Shown one piece after another: positions 33,216-41,620 of a DNA stretch of 64,000 bases. The notes beneath the pieces are model-generated. The model worked only from the letters and a program-made list of their open reading frames with translations. It made no database searches and was not told the DNA's origin. Origin of the DNA: an uncultured Streptomyces sp. (GTDB lineage: Bacteria; Actinomycetota; Actinomycetes; Streptomycetales; Streptomycetaceae); assembly GCF_947488945.1 (NCBI RefSeq), contig NZ_CANLBS010000011.1:186001-250000 (forward strand), written 5' to 3'. A program made the translations under genes and the position numbers. Each line of letters starts with the position of its first letter. Within the stretch, counting starts at the first letter, position 1.

Positions 33216-33683
33216 ATGAGTGAGACCACGCAGCGCACCGAAGGCTCTCAGGGCGGCGGTCTGGGCAAGCGCGCGGGCGGGGGAGACCCCGCTTCCCGGG
33301 GCCGTACCACCATCGCCGACGGCGTCGTCGAGAAGATCTCCGGCATGGCGGCCCGCGACGTCTCCGGCGTGCACGCCATGGGCAGCGGCATGTCCCGCAC
33401 GTTCGGCGCGGTGCGCGACCGGGTCCCCGGCGGCGGCAAGTCCGTCACCCGCGGCGTCAAGGCGGAGGTCGGCGAGTCGCAGGCAGCCCTCGACCTGGAG
33501 ATCGTCGTCGAGTACGGGGTGTCCATCACCGACGTCGCCCGCGACGTGCGCGAGAACGTGGTGGCCGCCGTCGAACGGATGACCGGACTCGAAGTGGTCG
33601 AGGTCAACATCGCCGTCAGCGACGTCCACCTGCCCGACGAAGAGGACGACGACGAGGACGGCTCGCAGTCCCGCGTCCAGTGA
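33216..33683 (+). CDS. Asp23/Gls24 family envelope stress response protein (first copy)
   Basis: 155-aa soluble protein whose Asp23 domain (about 28-140) begins RTTIADGVVEKISGMAARDV and includes GVKAEVGESQAALDLEIVVE, YGVSITDVARDVRENVVAAV and MTGLEVVEVNIAVSDVH. The tail is highly acidic (DEEDDDEDG). In Staphylococcus aureus Asp23 polymerises below the membrane and is tethered by AmaP. It leads a five-gene operon that ends with an AmaP-like protein. GGAGGG lies upstream of ATG 33216. Confidence 0.92.
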   Translation: MSETTQRTEGSQGGGLGKRAGGGDPASRGRTTIADGVVEKISGMAARDVSGVHAMGSGMSRTFGAVRDRVPGGGKSVTRGVKAEVGESQAALDLEIVVEYGVSITDVARDVRENVVAAVERMTGLEVVEVNIAVSDVHLPDEEDDDEDGSQSRVQ

Positions 33684-33714
33684 TCCCGCGCCGCACGGCA
33701 GTTGAGGAGTCAGC

Positions 33715-33909
33715 ATGAGCATGGCTGTGGTCGGCCTGGTGGCCGGCATGGCGCTCGGATTCGCCGGGTACTTCGGCGGCTTCGGAGCTTTCCTCCTGGT
33801 CGCCGCCCTGGGTGCGGTCGGCTTCGTCGTCGGGCGCTTCCTCGACGGTGACCTGGAGCCCGGCGACTTCTTCCGGAGTCGCGACGAGCGCGGCTTCCGG
33901 CGGCGGTGA
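33715..33909 (+). CDS. Small membrane protein in the Asp23 operon
   Basis: 64-aa protein with two closely spaced Gly/Ala-rich hydrophobic helices (AVVGLVAGMALGFAGYFGGF and AFLLVAALGAVGFVVGRFLD) and a charged tail DLEPGDFFRSRDERGFRRR. It resembles the DUF2273-type small proteins that accompany Asp23 in Firmicutes. Its stop overlaps the GTG of the next Asp23 gene (GTGA), so translation is coupled. Confidence 0.88.
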   Translation: MSMAVVGLVAGMALGFAGYFGGFGAFLLVAALGAVGFVVGRFLDGDLEPGDFFRSRDERGFRRR

Positions 33910-34259
33910 ACGCCGTGACCGGCCGGGTCGCCGCGGCGGAACGCGGCGAGACACGGATCGCCGACCGGGTGGTGGCCAAGATCGCCGCCCAGGCGGCGCG
34001 GGAGGCGGTCGAGGAACCCGCGCGGAACGCCGCGCCCCCGAGCGCGACCGTCACCGTGCACCGGGACGCGGCCCGCGTGCGGGTCACCCTGGAACTCGGC
34101 TACCCCTGCGACATCGGGCGGAGTTGCGGCGCGGTGCGCAGCCGCGTCGCCGACCGGGTACGAGCATGGGCGGGCATGGACGTGCCCGAGGTCGCGGTGC
34201 GGGTCGAGAAGCTGCACCCCGCCGCGCCGGGCTCCGCCGGACAGGGAAGGACCAGATGA
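33906..34259 (+). CDS. Second Asp23-domain protein
   Basis: 117-aa shortened Asp23 domain: ETRIADRVVAKIAAQAAREAV, SATVTVHRDAARVRVTLELG, DIGRSCGAVRSRVADRVRAW and MDVPEVAVRVEKLHP. It lacks the acidic tail of the first copy. It overlaps both neighbours by 4 nt (GTGA upstream, ATGA downstream), so stoichiometric synthesis with its membrane partners is likely. It could form mixed polymers with the first Asp23. Confidence 0.88.
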   Translation: MNAVTGRVAAAERGETRIADRVVAKIAAQAAREAVEEPARNAAPPSATVTVHRDAARVRVTLELGYPCDIGRSCGAVRSRVADRVRAWAGMDVPEVAVRVEKLHPAAPGSAGQGRTR

Positions 34260-35014
34260 CCGAGCCCGCGCACGGAGAGAACACCGGACCGCACGCCGGA
34301 CCCGCCGCCGGAGCGGACGGCGTCCACGGCTCCACCCGGCGGCTCCCGGCGGTTGCACACGACGACGCCGGCGCCCCGTCGGCCGATCCGGCCGCCGGAT
34401 CTTCCGACGGCCCGGAGGCCGCGCCCGGTGACACCGCCGGTGACACGGAGCAGCCCGCCCGGCCCGGCGGCCGGGCGGGCCGCTTCTGGTCCACCCGCCG
34501 TATCCCCGCCGCCCTGCTCGCCCTCGTCGGCCTGGGCGCCTGCGGCCTGCTGCTCTACGACATCGCGGCCGTGCGGGCCGGCCACCGGGCCATGTCCTGG
34601 CGCCGCTCGGTCGCCGACGACCTCGCCGAGCGGCGGCTGGACGACGTCTGGATGCTGGCGGGCGCCTCACTGGCCGTGCTCATCGGCCTCTGGCTGCTTC
34701 TGCTCGCCCTCACCCCCGGACTGCGCGACCTGCTGCCGATGCGCCGTCAGCACCGTGACGTCCGGGCCGGTCTCGACCGCGACGCCGCGGCGCTCGCGCT
34801 GCGCGACCGGGCCGTCGAGGTGCCCGGCGTGCAGTCGGTCCGGGTCCGCCTCAAGCGCCGCAAGGTGGCGGTGCGGGCGGTCTCGCACTTCCGCGAACTC
34901 GACGACGTACGGTCCGATCTGGACGCGTCGGTCGGCACGGGCATCGAGGAACTGGGCCTGGCGAAACCGCCGGGCCTCTCGGTGCACGTCCGCCGATCGA
35001 CGGCGAAGGGGTGA
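34256..35014 (+). CDS. DUF6286-type membrane protein of the Asp23 operon
   Basis: 252-aa protein: a Pro/Ala/Asp-rich disordered N-terminus (1-75), two hydrophobic helices (about 83-103 and 133-153, RRIPAALLALVGLGACGLLL and WMLAGASLAVLIGLWLLLLA), then a cytoplasmic C-terminal domain (ALALRDRAVEVPGVQSVRVR, KVAVRAVSHFRELDDVRSDL) with the same strand-helix pattern seen in AmaP tails. It overlaps its neighbours with ATGA and GTGA. It probably acts as a second membrane anchor for Asp23 (inference from context). Confidence 0.82.
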   Translation: MTEPAHGENTGPHAGPAAGADGVHGSTRRLPAVAHDDAGAPSADPAAGSSDGPEAAPGDTAGDTEQPARPGGRAGRFWSTRRIPAALLALVGLGACGLLLYDIAAVRAGHRAMSWRRSVADDLAERRLDDVWMLAGASLAVLIGLWLLLLALTPGLRDLLPMRRQHRDVRAGLDRDAAALALRDRAVEVPGVQSVRVRLKRRKVAVRAVSHFRELDDVRSDLDASVGTGIEELGLAKPPGLSVHVRRSTAKG

Positions 35015-35598
35015 ACCAGGTGCTCAGGACAGTCAACCGCTTGCTGCTCGGCCTCGTCGGGCTGGTGCTGGCCGTGGTCGGGGGCGCGGTGCTGGCCGCC
35101 GGATTCGGCGCCGCGGTGCCCTCCTGGTGGCCGTGGTACGGCCCCCGGGACGTGCTGCTCAGCGACGCCGACCGCAACCGGTGGCGCGACGAGGGCTGGT
35201 GGTGGCCGGTGGTCATCGCCGCCCTGGCGGTCCTCGTGGTCGTGGCCCTGTGGTGGCTGTTCACGCAGCTGCGCCGCAGGCGCCTCTCCGAGGTGCTGGT
35301 CGACAGCGGCGACGGCGAGGGCGCCGTGCTGCGCGGCCGGGCCGTCGAGGACGCGCTCACCGAGGAGGCCGGCCGGATCGACGGCGTGGACCGGGCCCAG
35401 GCGGTGCTGACCGGCCGCCGGGAGGCGCCGCGGGTCCGGGCCCGGATGATGCTGGAGCCGCACGCCGCCCCGGGGTCCGCCCTGCGCGGCTTCGCCGACG
35501 AGGCGCTGGCGCACGCGAGGAACTCCGCGGGGCTCGACGCGCTGCCCGCCGAGGTCCGGCTGAAAGCCGTCAAGCACCGCGCGGAACGGGTCAGCTGA
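35011..35598 (+). CDS. AmaP-like alkaline shock membrane anchor
   Basis: 195-aa protein with two transmembrane helices (about 11-32, LLLGLVGLVLAVVGGAVLAA, and 66-85, VVIAALAVLVVVALWWLF) joined by a Trp-rich loop. A cytoplasmic domain follows (VLRGRAVEDALTEEAGRIDG, PRVRARMMLEPHA, LPAEVRLKAVKH). In S. aureus AmaP tethers Asp23 filaments to the membrane. It is the last gene of the operon and is followed by a hairpin. The GTG at 35011 overlaps the preceding stop. Confidence 0.85.
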   Translation: MNQVLRTVNRLLLGLVGLVLAVVGGAVLAAGFGAAVPSWWPWYGPRDVLLSDADRNRWRDEGWWWPVVIAALAVLVVVALWWLFTQLRRRRLSEVLVDSGDGEGAVLRGRAVEDALTEEAGRIDGVDRAQAVLTGRREAPRVRARMMLEPHAAPGSALRGFADEALAHARNSAGLDALPAEVRLKAVKHRAERVS

Positions 35599-35614
35599 CC
35601 GCCGCACCACGGTC

Positions 35615-35650
35615 CGAGGGGCCCGCGCCGGTGACGGCGCGGACCCCTCG
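35615..35650 (+). terminator. Terminator of the Asp23/AmaP operon
   Basis: A 16-bp stem with one mismatch (35615-35630 with 35635-35650) and a GTGA loop, 17 nt after the amaP stop and before the convergent SDR gene. Confidence 0.75.
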
Positions 35651-35674
35651 TGCGTGCCCGGAGGCTCAGACTCC

Positions 35675-36430
35675 TCAGAAACCGTGCCGACTGCCGCCGT
35701 CGACCGGCACCATGATCCCGGTCAGGTACGAGGCGGCGGGGGAGAGCAGGAAGGCGGCGGTCCGGCCGAACTCCTCCGGGGTCCCGTAGCGGCGCAGCGG
35801 GATGCGCGCCTCGTTCGCCGCCCGGGCCGCCGCGGCGTCGCCGGAGAGCGCGTCCAGCTCGCGGACCCGGTCGGTGTCGATGCGGGCGGGCAGCACCCCG
35901 ACGACCCGGATGCCGCGCGGGCCGAGTTCGTCCGCGAGCGACTTGGCGAAGCCCGCGAGTCCGGGGCGCAGGCCGTTGGAGATGGTCAGTCCGGCGATGG
36001 GCTCGTGCACGGAGCCGGAGAGCACGAAACCGATGACGCCGCCCTCGCCGAGCGTCCCGGCGGCCGTCCGGGCGAGCCGGACCGCGCCGAGGAAGACCGA
36101 CTCGAAGGCGGTCTGCCACTGCTCGTCGGTGTTGTCCGCGACGAGGCCGGGCGCCGGGCCGCCCACGCTGATGAGGATGCCGTCGAGCCGGCCGAAACGC
36201 TCCTTGGCGGCGTCCACCAGCGACCGGGCCGAGGCGGGGTCGGCGTTGTCGGCCACCAGCCCGACCGTGTCCGGCCCCAGCTCGGCGGCGGCGGCGGTCA
36301 CGCGCTTCTCGTCCCGCCCGGTGATGATCACCTTCGCGCCGTCGTCCGCCAGCGCCCGCGCGGTGGCGTTGCCCAGCCCGCGGCTGGCCCCGGTGACGAT
36401 GTAGACGCGGTCCTTCAGTCCAAGATCCAT
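35675..36430 (-). CDS. SDR-family oxidoreductase lacking the canonical YxxxK pair
   Basis: 251-aa Rossmann protein with TGASRGLG (13-20), NADP-type TGRD (37-40), and the usual C-terminal PVDGGS. When aligned on the helix LAGFAKSLADELG with a FabG, the catalytic Tyr and Lys fall on Ser151 and Arg155 (ISNGLRPG). It is therefore an atypical SDR of the SNxxR kind: it may use other residues, or bind nucleotide without reduction. It starts 4 nt after the GH15 stop and is probably co-transcribed with it. Confidence 0.85.
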   Translation of the reverse strand: MDLGLKDRVYIVTGASRGLGNATARALADDGAKVIITGRDEKRVTAAAAELGPDTVGLVADNADPASARSLVDAAKERFGRLDGILISVGGPAPGLVADNTDEQWQTAFESVFLGAVRLARTAAGTLGEGGVIGFVLSGSVHEPIAGLTISNGLRPGLAGFAKSLADELGPRGIRVVGVLPARIDTDRVRELDALSGDAAAARAANEARIPLRRYGTPEEFGRTAAFLLSPAASYLTGIMVPVDGGSRHGF

Positions 36431-36434
36431 GGCC

Positions 36435-38228
36435 CTATCCTGCCGCGTCCCCGCCCGACAGGGCGACCGCGGTGTTCACCAGGCCGATGTGGCTGAACGC
36501 CTGCGGGTAGTTGCCGAGCTGGCGCCCCAGCGCCATGTCGTACTCCTCCGCGAGCAGCCCCACGTCGTTGCGCAGCTCCAGCAGCCGGGCGAACAGCTCC
36601 TCGGCGTCCTCGGCCCGGCCGGTGCGCAGCAGCGCGTCCGCCAGCCAGAACGAACAGACCACGAACGCGCCCTCGTCGCCCGGCAGTCCGTCCACCGACC
36701 GGCCCTCGGTGCTGTACCGGCGTACCAGCGGACCCTGGCCCAGTTCGTCGCGGACCGCGTCGACGGTGCCGATCACGCGGGGATCGTCCGGCGGCAGGAA
36801 GCCGGTGCGGACGATGAGCAGCGTCGAGGCGTCCAGCTCCTTCGACCCGTAGGACTGGGTGAAGGTGTTGCGGACCGGGTCGTACCCCTTGTCGCAGACC
36901 TCCGCGTGCACCGCGTCCCGCATCGCGCGCCAGCGGTCCGGGTCGCCGGGCAGCGACGGGTCGTCCTCCAGGGAGCGCACCGCGCGGTCGGCGGCCACCC
37001 AGGCCATCACCTTGGAGTGCACGAAGTGGCGGCGCGGGCCGCGGATCTCCCAGATCCCCTCGTCCGGTTCGCGCCAGCTCGACTCCAGGAAGCCGAGCAG
37101 GCTGAGCTGGAGGTTCCACGCGTGCGGCTTGTCGTCCAGCCCGGCGTCGCGGGCCAGCCGGAGCGCGTCGATCACCTCGCCGTACACGTCGAGCTGGCGC
37201 TGGCGCACCGCCGCGTTGCCGATGCGGACCGGCCGGGAGCCCTCGTACCCCGCGAGCCACGGCAGCTCCATCTCCGGCAGCCGCCGTTCGCCCGCCAGGC
37301 CGTACATGATCTGGAGGTCGGCGGGGTCGCCCGCGACGGCCCGCAGCAGCCAGTCCCGCCAGGCCCCGGCCTCCTCCAGATAGCCGGCCGACAGCAGGGC
37401 GCCGAGGGTCAGGGTCGCGTCCCGCAGCCAGCAGAAGCGGTAGTCCCAGTTCCGTACGCCGCCGAGTTCCTCGGGCAGCGAGGTGGTGGGGGCCGCCACG
37501 ATGCCGCCGGTCGGCCCGTAGGTGAGCGCCTTCAGGGTGATCAGGGAGCGCAGCACCGCTTCCCGGTGCTTGCCGGTGTAGGTGCAGGCCGCCGACCACT
37601 TCGCCCAGTCGTGCAGGGTGTGCTTGAGCGCCTTGTAGGGGTCGATCAGTTTGGGGCGGTGCGAGTGCGAGGGGTGCCAGGTGAGCACGAAGGCCACCTT
37701 CTCGCCCTCGGTGACGGTGAAGGAGGAGCAGGTGCTGAACTGCTGGCCCCAGGTCTTCACCGGCGGATCGCTGCGCAGCCACACCGAGTCCGGGCCGGCC
37801 ACCGCCACCCGGTGCCCGTCCGAGCGGCGCATCCACGGCACCACCGAGCCGAAGTCGAACCGCAGCCGCAGCACCGAGCTCATGTCGACGGTGCCGCTGA
37901 CCCCCTCCACGATCCGCATCAGGTCGGGCGACTTGTCGCGCTGCGGCATGAAGTCGGTGACCTTGACCGTGCCGGTACGGGTCTCCCAGAAGGTCTCCAG
38001 CACCAGCGAATCGCCCGCGTAGCCGCGCCGGGTGCAGTTCTCGGTGCTGCCGGCGCCCTCCGGTGCGATGCGCCAGTGGCCGTTGTCCTCGTCGCCGAGC
38101 AGGGCCGCGAAACAGGCGCCCGAGTCGAAGCGGGGCAGGCAGAGCCAGTCGACAGAACCGTTCCTGCCGACCAGCGCGGCAGTCTGGAGATCGCCGATGA
38201 GGGCGTAGTCCTCGATACGTGGAGTCAC
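36435..38228 (-). CDS. Glycoside hydrolase family 15 protein (glucoamylase / trehalase-like)
   Basis: 597-aa cytoplasmic GH15 enzyme: N-terminal MTPRIEDYALIGDLQTAALV and GSVDWLCLPRFDSGACFAAL, then the (alpha/alpha)6 catalytic domain with RNWDYRFCWLRDATLTLGAL, PDEGIWEIRGPRRHFVHSKV (candidate catalytic Glu in WEIRG) and NTFTQSYGSKELDASTLLI, and the terminal QAFSHIGLVNTA. This branch includes mycobacterial trehalases, so hydrolysis of trehalose or maltodextrins is likely. It is followed by the SDR gene 4 nt away. Confidence 0.92.
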   Translation of the reverse strand: MTPRIEDYALIGDLQTAALVGRNGSVDWLCLPRFDSGACFAALLGDEDNGHWRIAPEGAGSTENCTRRGYAGDSLVLETFWETRTGTVKVTDFMPQRDKSPDLMRIVEGVSGTVDMSSVLRLRFDFGSVVPWMRRSDGHRVAVAGPDSVWLRSDPPVKTWGQQFSTCSSFTVTEGEKVAFVLTWHPSHSHRPKLIDPYKALKHTLHDWAKWSAACTYTGKHREAVLRSLITLKALTYGPTGGIVAAPTTSLPEELGGVRNWDYRFCWLRDATLTLGALLSAGYLEEAGAWRDWLLRAVAGDPADLQIMYGLAGERRLPEMELPWLAGYEGSRPVRIGNAAVRQRQLDVYGEVIDALRLARDAGLDDKPHAWNLQLSLLGFLESSWREPDEGIWEIRGPRRHFVHSKVMAWVAADRAVRSLEDDPSLPGDPDRWRAMRDAVHAEVCDKGYDPVRNTFTQSYGSKELDASTLLIVRTGFLPPDDPRVIGTVDAVRDELGQGPLVRRYSTEGRSVDGLPGDEGAFVVCSFWLADALLRTGRAEDAEELFARLLELRNDVGLLAEEYDMALGRQLGNYPQAFSHIGLVNTAVALSGGDAAG

Positions 38229-38276
38229 CAGGGGCGTGTTCCCGAACGGGAGGGATGTTAAGCAGCCTCGATACGA

Positions 38277-39077
38277 CTACGCGGGTGCGCCGACCGGCTC
38301 CCCGGCCGCGCCCGCGGCCTCCTTCGCGGCGGCCTCCGCCCGGTCGCGCTTCTCGCGCCGGGCCAGGACCACGTAGCCGACCGGCACCGCGGCGGCGAAC
38401 AGCCACCACTGGACCGCGTACGCCATGTGGGGACCGATCGAGCCGTCGTCGGGGGCGGCGATCTGTTCGGGGGAGCCGTCGGACGGCACCGGGGCGGTCT
38501 GCTCGATGTACCCGCCGAACACCGGGCGGCCCAGGAGGGCGGACTGCTGGGCGCTGTTGATCAGCATGACCTGGCGGTCCGGCAGCCCCTTGAGGTCCTT
38601 GATGCCGCTGCTGCCGCTCGTCTCGTCGGCCTTCAGCCGCCCGGTGACCGTGACGCGGCCCGCCGGGGCGGCCGGGACGTCGGGGAAGGCGCTCTGCGAG
38701 GCCGCGGCCGGGACCCAGCCCCGGTTGACCAGGACCGTCCCGCCGCCGGTCAGCCTCAGCGGGGTCAGCACGTGGACGCCGATCCGGTCGTCGTCCGAGG
38801 TGCGCCGGCGCACCACCACCTCGTGGGCGGTGTCGAAGGTGCCGGTCGCGGTGACCGTGCGCCAGTAGTCCTCGCGCGGCACCGTGTGGCCGGGGGAGGT
38901 CAGGCGGTCCACCGGGACCGGGGCGGCGTCCAGGTTCCGCGAGATCAGCGCGTTCTGCGCGACCTTGTGCTGGTGGCGGTGCAATTGCCAGAAGCCCAGC
39001 TCGACCATGGTCGGGATCAGGACCAGGGCGAGGAGGGCCAGGATCACCCACTGCCGGGTCAACAGGAAGCGGTACAC
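38277..39077 (-). CDS. SURF1 family cytochrome oxidase biogenesis protein
   Basis: 266-aa membrane protein with two helices at its ends: MYRFLLTRQWVILALLALVL at the N-terminus, and HMAYAVQWWLFAAAVPVGYV near residue 230. Between them is the extracytoplasmic SURF1 domain, including GFWQLHRHQHKVAQNALI, DYWRTVTATGTFD and VLVNRGWVPA. SURF1 assists heme insertion into cytochrome c oxidase. The GTG at 39077 gives the typical MYRFLLT start; TTG 39090-39092 would add five residues. The C-terminus is Ala/Glu-rich. Confidence 0.9.
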   Translation of the reverse strand: MYRFLLTRQWVILALLALVLIPTMVELGFWQLHRHQHKVAQNALISRNLDAAPVPVDRLTSPGHTVPREDYWRTVTATGTFDTAHEVVVRRRTSDDDRIGVHVLTPLRLTGGGTVLVNRGWVPAAASQSAFPDVPAAPAGRVTVTGRLKADETSGSSGIKDLKGLPDRQVMLINSAQQSALLGRPVFGGYIEQTAPVPSDGSPEQIAAPDDGSIGPHMAYAVQWWLFAAAVPVGYVVLARREKRDRAEAAAKEAAGAAGEPVGAPA

Positions 39078-39147
39078 CCCATGACGGTACAACCGGGGTC
39101 ATGGGGTGCGTCACGGTGGGGTCGGCCCCGCGGGTCCGGGTGGCCCG

Positions 39148-39381
39148 TCACACTTTGTCCACGATGCCCGTCCTCCCCTCCGCGCGGGCGCAGTGCCCGC
39201 CGCAGTACCAGTGGCCGTCCACCTCGACGCCCTGCCCGATCACCTGCACCCGACAGTGCTCGCAGATGGGCGCCATGCGGTGGATGGCGCAGGCGAAGCA
39301 GTCGAAGACGTGCACCGCACCCTGGGCATGGACCTCGAAGGACATGCCGTAGTCGTTCCCGCAAACTTCACAACGTGCCAT
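39148..39381 (-). CDS. Small cysteine-rich (zinc-binding) protein
   Basis: 77-aa protein with four CxxC-type pairs: C4/C7, C28/C31, C40/C43 and C60/C64, plus several His residues. This spacing suggests two structural zinc sites, like a prokaryotic zinc ribbon or LIM-like knuckle. It looks widely conserved in actinobacteria, but I know no function for it. It sits alone between SURF1 and the exonuclease gene on the same strand. Confidence 0.82.
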   Translation of the reverse strand: MARCEVCGNDYGMSFEVHAQGAVHVFDCFACAIHRMAPICEHCRVQVIGQGVEVDGHWYCGGHCARAEGRTGIVDKV

Positions 39382-39444
39382 GCGCCACAGGGTGGGACGC
39401 GCGCCGCCGGGGGGCGAGCGGCCGCCGGGCGAGTCGCCGCCGGT

Positions 39445-40425
39445 TCACTCCGATGCAGGGGGTCCGGCCGGTGCCACGTCCCTCAGCAGATGGGTGAAGG
39501 CCGCCTCGTCCACCACCGGGGTGCCGAACGACTTCGCCTTCAGCGTCTTCGACGTCGAGGCGTGCGGATCGTTGGTCACCAGCAGGCTGGTGAGCCGCGA
39601 CACACTGGTCGCCACGTGCAGCCCCGCCTCCACCGCCCGGTCCTCCAGCAGTTCACGCTCGACCGAGGTGTCCCCGGAGAACGCCACCCGCATCCCCTGC
39701 CGCAGCGGCCGGTCCGGGTGGTAGCGCCCAGGGTTGGGGTAGGGGCAGGCCGGGCGCTTGCGGGCGGGCCGCCAACTCGTGCGCGGGTACGTCGCCTGGT
39801 AGCCGATGCGCGGCGCCACCGGGGAGTCGGACCACTCGGCGAGCGGCAGGCACTCCAGCAGCGGCAGCCGCACCCCGTCGCGGGCCGCGTGGTGCAGGCT
39901 CGGCCGGAAGGCCTCCGCCAGCACCCGCGCGTCGTCCAGCGCGTGGTGGGCGCGTCGCTGCTCCACGCCGAAGTGGGCGGCGAGCGTCGCCAGCTTGTGG
40001 TTGGGCAGCGGCAGCCGCAGCTCCTTGGCCAGCGCGATGGTGCACAGCCGGTGCTCCACCGGCGCGGTCACCCGCGCCCGCGCGTACTCACGGGCGATCA
40101 TCGACCAGTCGAACGCGGCGTTGTGCGCGACCAGCACCCGGCCCGCGAGGTACGAGGAGAACTCCTCGGCGATCTCCGGGAAGAGCGGGGCGCCCTCCAG
40201 CACGTCGCTGGTGAGCCCGTGGATCCAGACGGGGCCGGGGTCGCGCTCCGGGTTGACCAGCGTGTACCAGTGGTCCTCGACGTCGCCCACGGCGTTCAGC
40301 CGGTAGACGGCCGCGGAGATGATCCGGTCGTCCCGGGCGAGGCCGGTGGTCTCCACGTCGACGACCGCGTACCCCTGGGGGTAGGCGGCCGGCCACGGCG
40401 CTGCAATCTGACGGTCGTCGAGCAT
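39445..40425 (-). CDS. DEDDh-family 3'-5' exonuclease with C-terminal BRCT domain
   Basis: 326-aa protein. The exonuclease domain (about 18-185) has motif I VVDVETTGL (Asp23, Glu25), motif II VLVAHNAAFDWSMIAREYA and motif III RAHHALDDARVLAEAF (His and Asp), as in DnaQ/epsilon. A linker with WRPARKRPACPYPNPGRY leads to a BRCT-like module (about 245-320, GMRVAFSGDTSVERELLEDR, SLLVTNDPHASTSKTLKAKS). It may edit or resect DNA independently of the main polymerase. ATG 40425 is used; GTG 40431 is equally possible. Confidence 0.9.
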   Translation of the reverse strand: MLDDRQIAAPWPAAYPQGYAVVDVETTGLARDDRIISAAVYRLNAVGDVEDHWYTLVNPERDPGPVWIHGLTSDVLEGAPLFPEIAEEFSSYLAGRVLVAHNAAFDWSMIAREYARARVTAPVEHRLCTIALAKELRLPLPNHKLATLAAHFGVEQRRAHHALDDARVLAEAFRPSLHHAARDGVRLPLLECLPLAEWSDSPVAPRIGYQATYPRTSWRPARKRPACPYPNPGRYHPDRPLRQGMRVAFSGDTSVERELLEDRAVEAGLHVATSVSRLTSLLVTNDPHASTSKTLKAKSFGTPVVDEAAFTHLLRDVAPAGPPASE

Positions 40426-40637
40426 GGTCACAGAGAATACGGGCCGCCGCCGACAGCCCACCGTCCGCCCGTCCCCGCGGACGGCGCGCACGGCTCGCGC
40501 GCCGCGCGGACCGGACCTCCGCGCGCCCCCAGGAACCGAAGGGACCGGTTCCCTGGCCATCGGCGTCCCGAACGGTCCACGCAGCGGCCGCATATGGCGG
40601 AAGGTGACAAAAACAACTGACGCCGCGTCTCACATAC

Positions 40638-40650
40638 TTGTTGGTAACAA
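40638..40650. promoter_or_regulatory. Short palindrome upstream of the fatty acid hydroxylase gene
   Basis: TTGTTGGTAACAA is a 5-3-5 inverted repeat 40 nt before ATG 40691, near the likely promoter in an A+T-rich patch. It could be an operator for a TetR-type regulator, though none is adjacent. Confidence 0.35.
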
Positions 40651-40690
40651 CGTCTGTCGGCGGGCCGCCCCGCACCTCTACGGTCGTCGC

Positions 40691-41620
40691 ATGGAGCCGA
40701 ACCTGCCCGATGTCGTGCTGTGGTCCATACCGGCCTTCGTCCTGCTCACCGTCGTCGAGATCGTCAGCCACCGCCTCCATCCGGACGAGGACGCCGCCGG
40801 GTACGACGCCAGGGACGCCGCCACCAGCGTCACCATGGGGCTCGGCTCCCTCGGCTTCGACCTGCTGTGGAAGCTGCCGATCGTCGCCGTCTACACCGCG
40901 GTGTACGAACTCACCCCGCTGCGCGTGCCGGTGGTCTGGTGGACGGTGCTGCTGATGCTGCTCGCCCAGGACTTCCTCTACTACTGGTCGCACCGCGGCC
41001 ACCACGTCGTGCGCATCCTGTGGGCCTGCCACGTGGTCCACCACTCCAGCCGGAAGTTCAACCTCACCACCGCCCTGCGCCAGCCCTGGACCTCCGCCAC
41101 CGTCTGGCCGTTCTACCTCCCGATGATCGCCTGCGGGGTCCACCCGGCCGCCCTCGCGTTCTGCCAGTCCGCCAACCTCGTCTACCAGTTCTGGGTCCAC
41201 ACCGAACGGGTCGGCAGGCTGCCCCGGCCGGTCGAGTACGTCCTCAACACCCCTTCGCACCACCGGGTCCACCACGCCTCCCAAGGCGGCTACCTCGACC
41301 GGAACTTCGGCGGCATCCTGATCCTCTGGGACCGGTTCTTCGGCTCCTTCGCCGCCGAGACCGAGCGCCCCGTCTACGGCCTCACCAAGAACATCGACAC
41401 CTACAACCCGCTGCGCGTCGCCACCCACGAGTACGCCGCCATCGCCCGCGACGTCCGGGCCGCCGACGGATGGGGCGAGCGGGCCGGCCGGATTTTCCGC
41501 GGCCCCGGCTGGCAGCCCGCGGACCGCCCGGACCGGGCCGCCGCCCCCGCCACGGCCGTCTCCGCCCCCGCCGCCCCCGCCACGGCTGTCCCCGCCCCCG
41601 GCGCCCGGACCACCGGATGA
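40691..41620 (+). CDS. Sterol desaturase / fatty acid hydroxylase family membrane di-iron protein
   Basis: 309-aa membrane protein with the three histidine clusters of the family: HRGHH (101-105), HVVHH (114-118) and SHHRVHH (about residue 195). Four hydrophobic stretches surround them. It uses O2 and a di-iron centre to hydroxylate or desaturate a lipid. The C-terminal ~35 residues are a Pro/Ala repeat. It overlaps the YhhN gene by ATGA, so lipid remodelling by the pair is plausible. Confidence 0.9.
   Translation: MEPNLPDVVLWSIPAFVLLTVVEIVSHRLHPDEDAAGYDARDAATSVTMGLGSLGFDLLWKLPIVAVYTAVYELTPLRVPVVWWTVLLMLLAQDFLYYWSHRGHHVVRILWACHVVHHSSRKFNLTTALRQPWTSATVWPFYLPMIACGVHPAALAFCQSANLVYQFWVHTERVGRLPRPVEYVLNTPSHHRVHHASQGGYLDRNFGGILILWDRFFGSFAAETERPVYGLTKNIDTYNPLRVATHEYAAIARDVRAADGWGERAGRIFRGPGWQPADRPDRAAAPATAVSAPAAPATAVPAPGARTTG

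Noticed and set aside
40638..40650. TTGTTGGTAACAA as a named operator
   Set aside because: The palindrome is real, but no matching regulator is nearby and I cannot tie it to a known consensus, so it is listed only as a low-confidence site.
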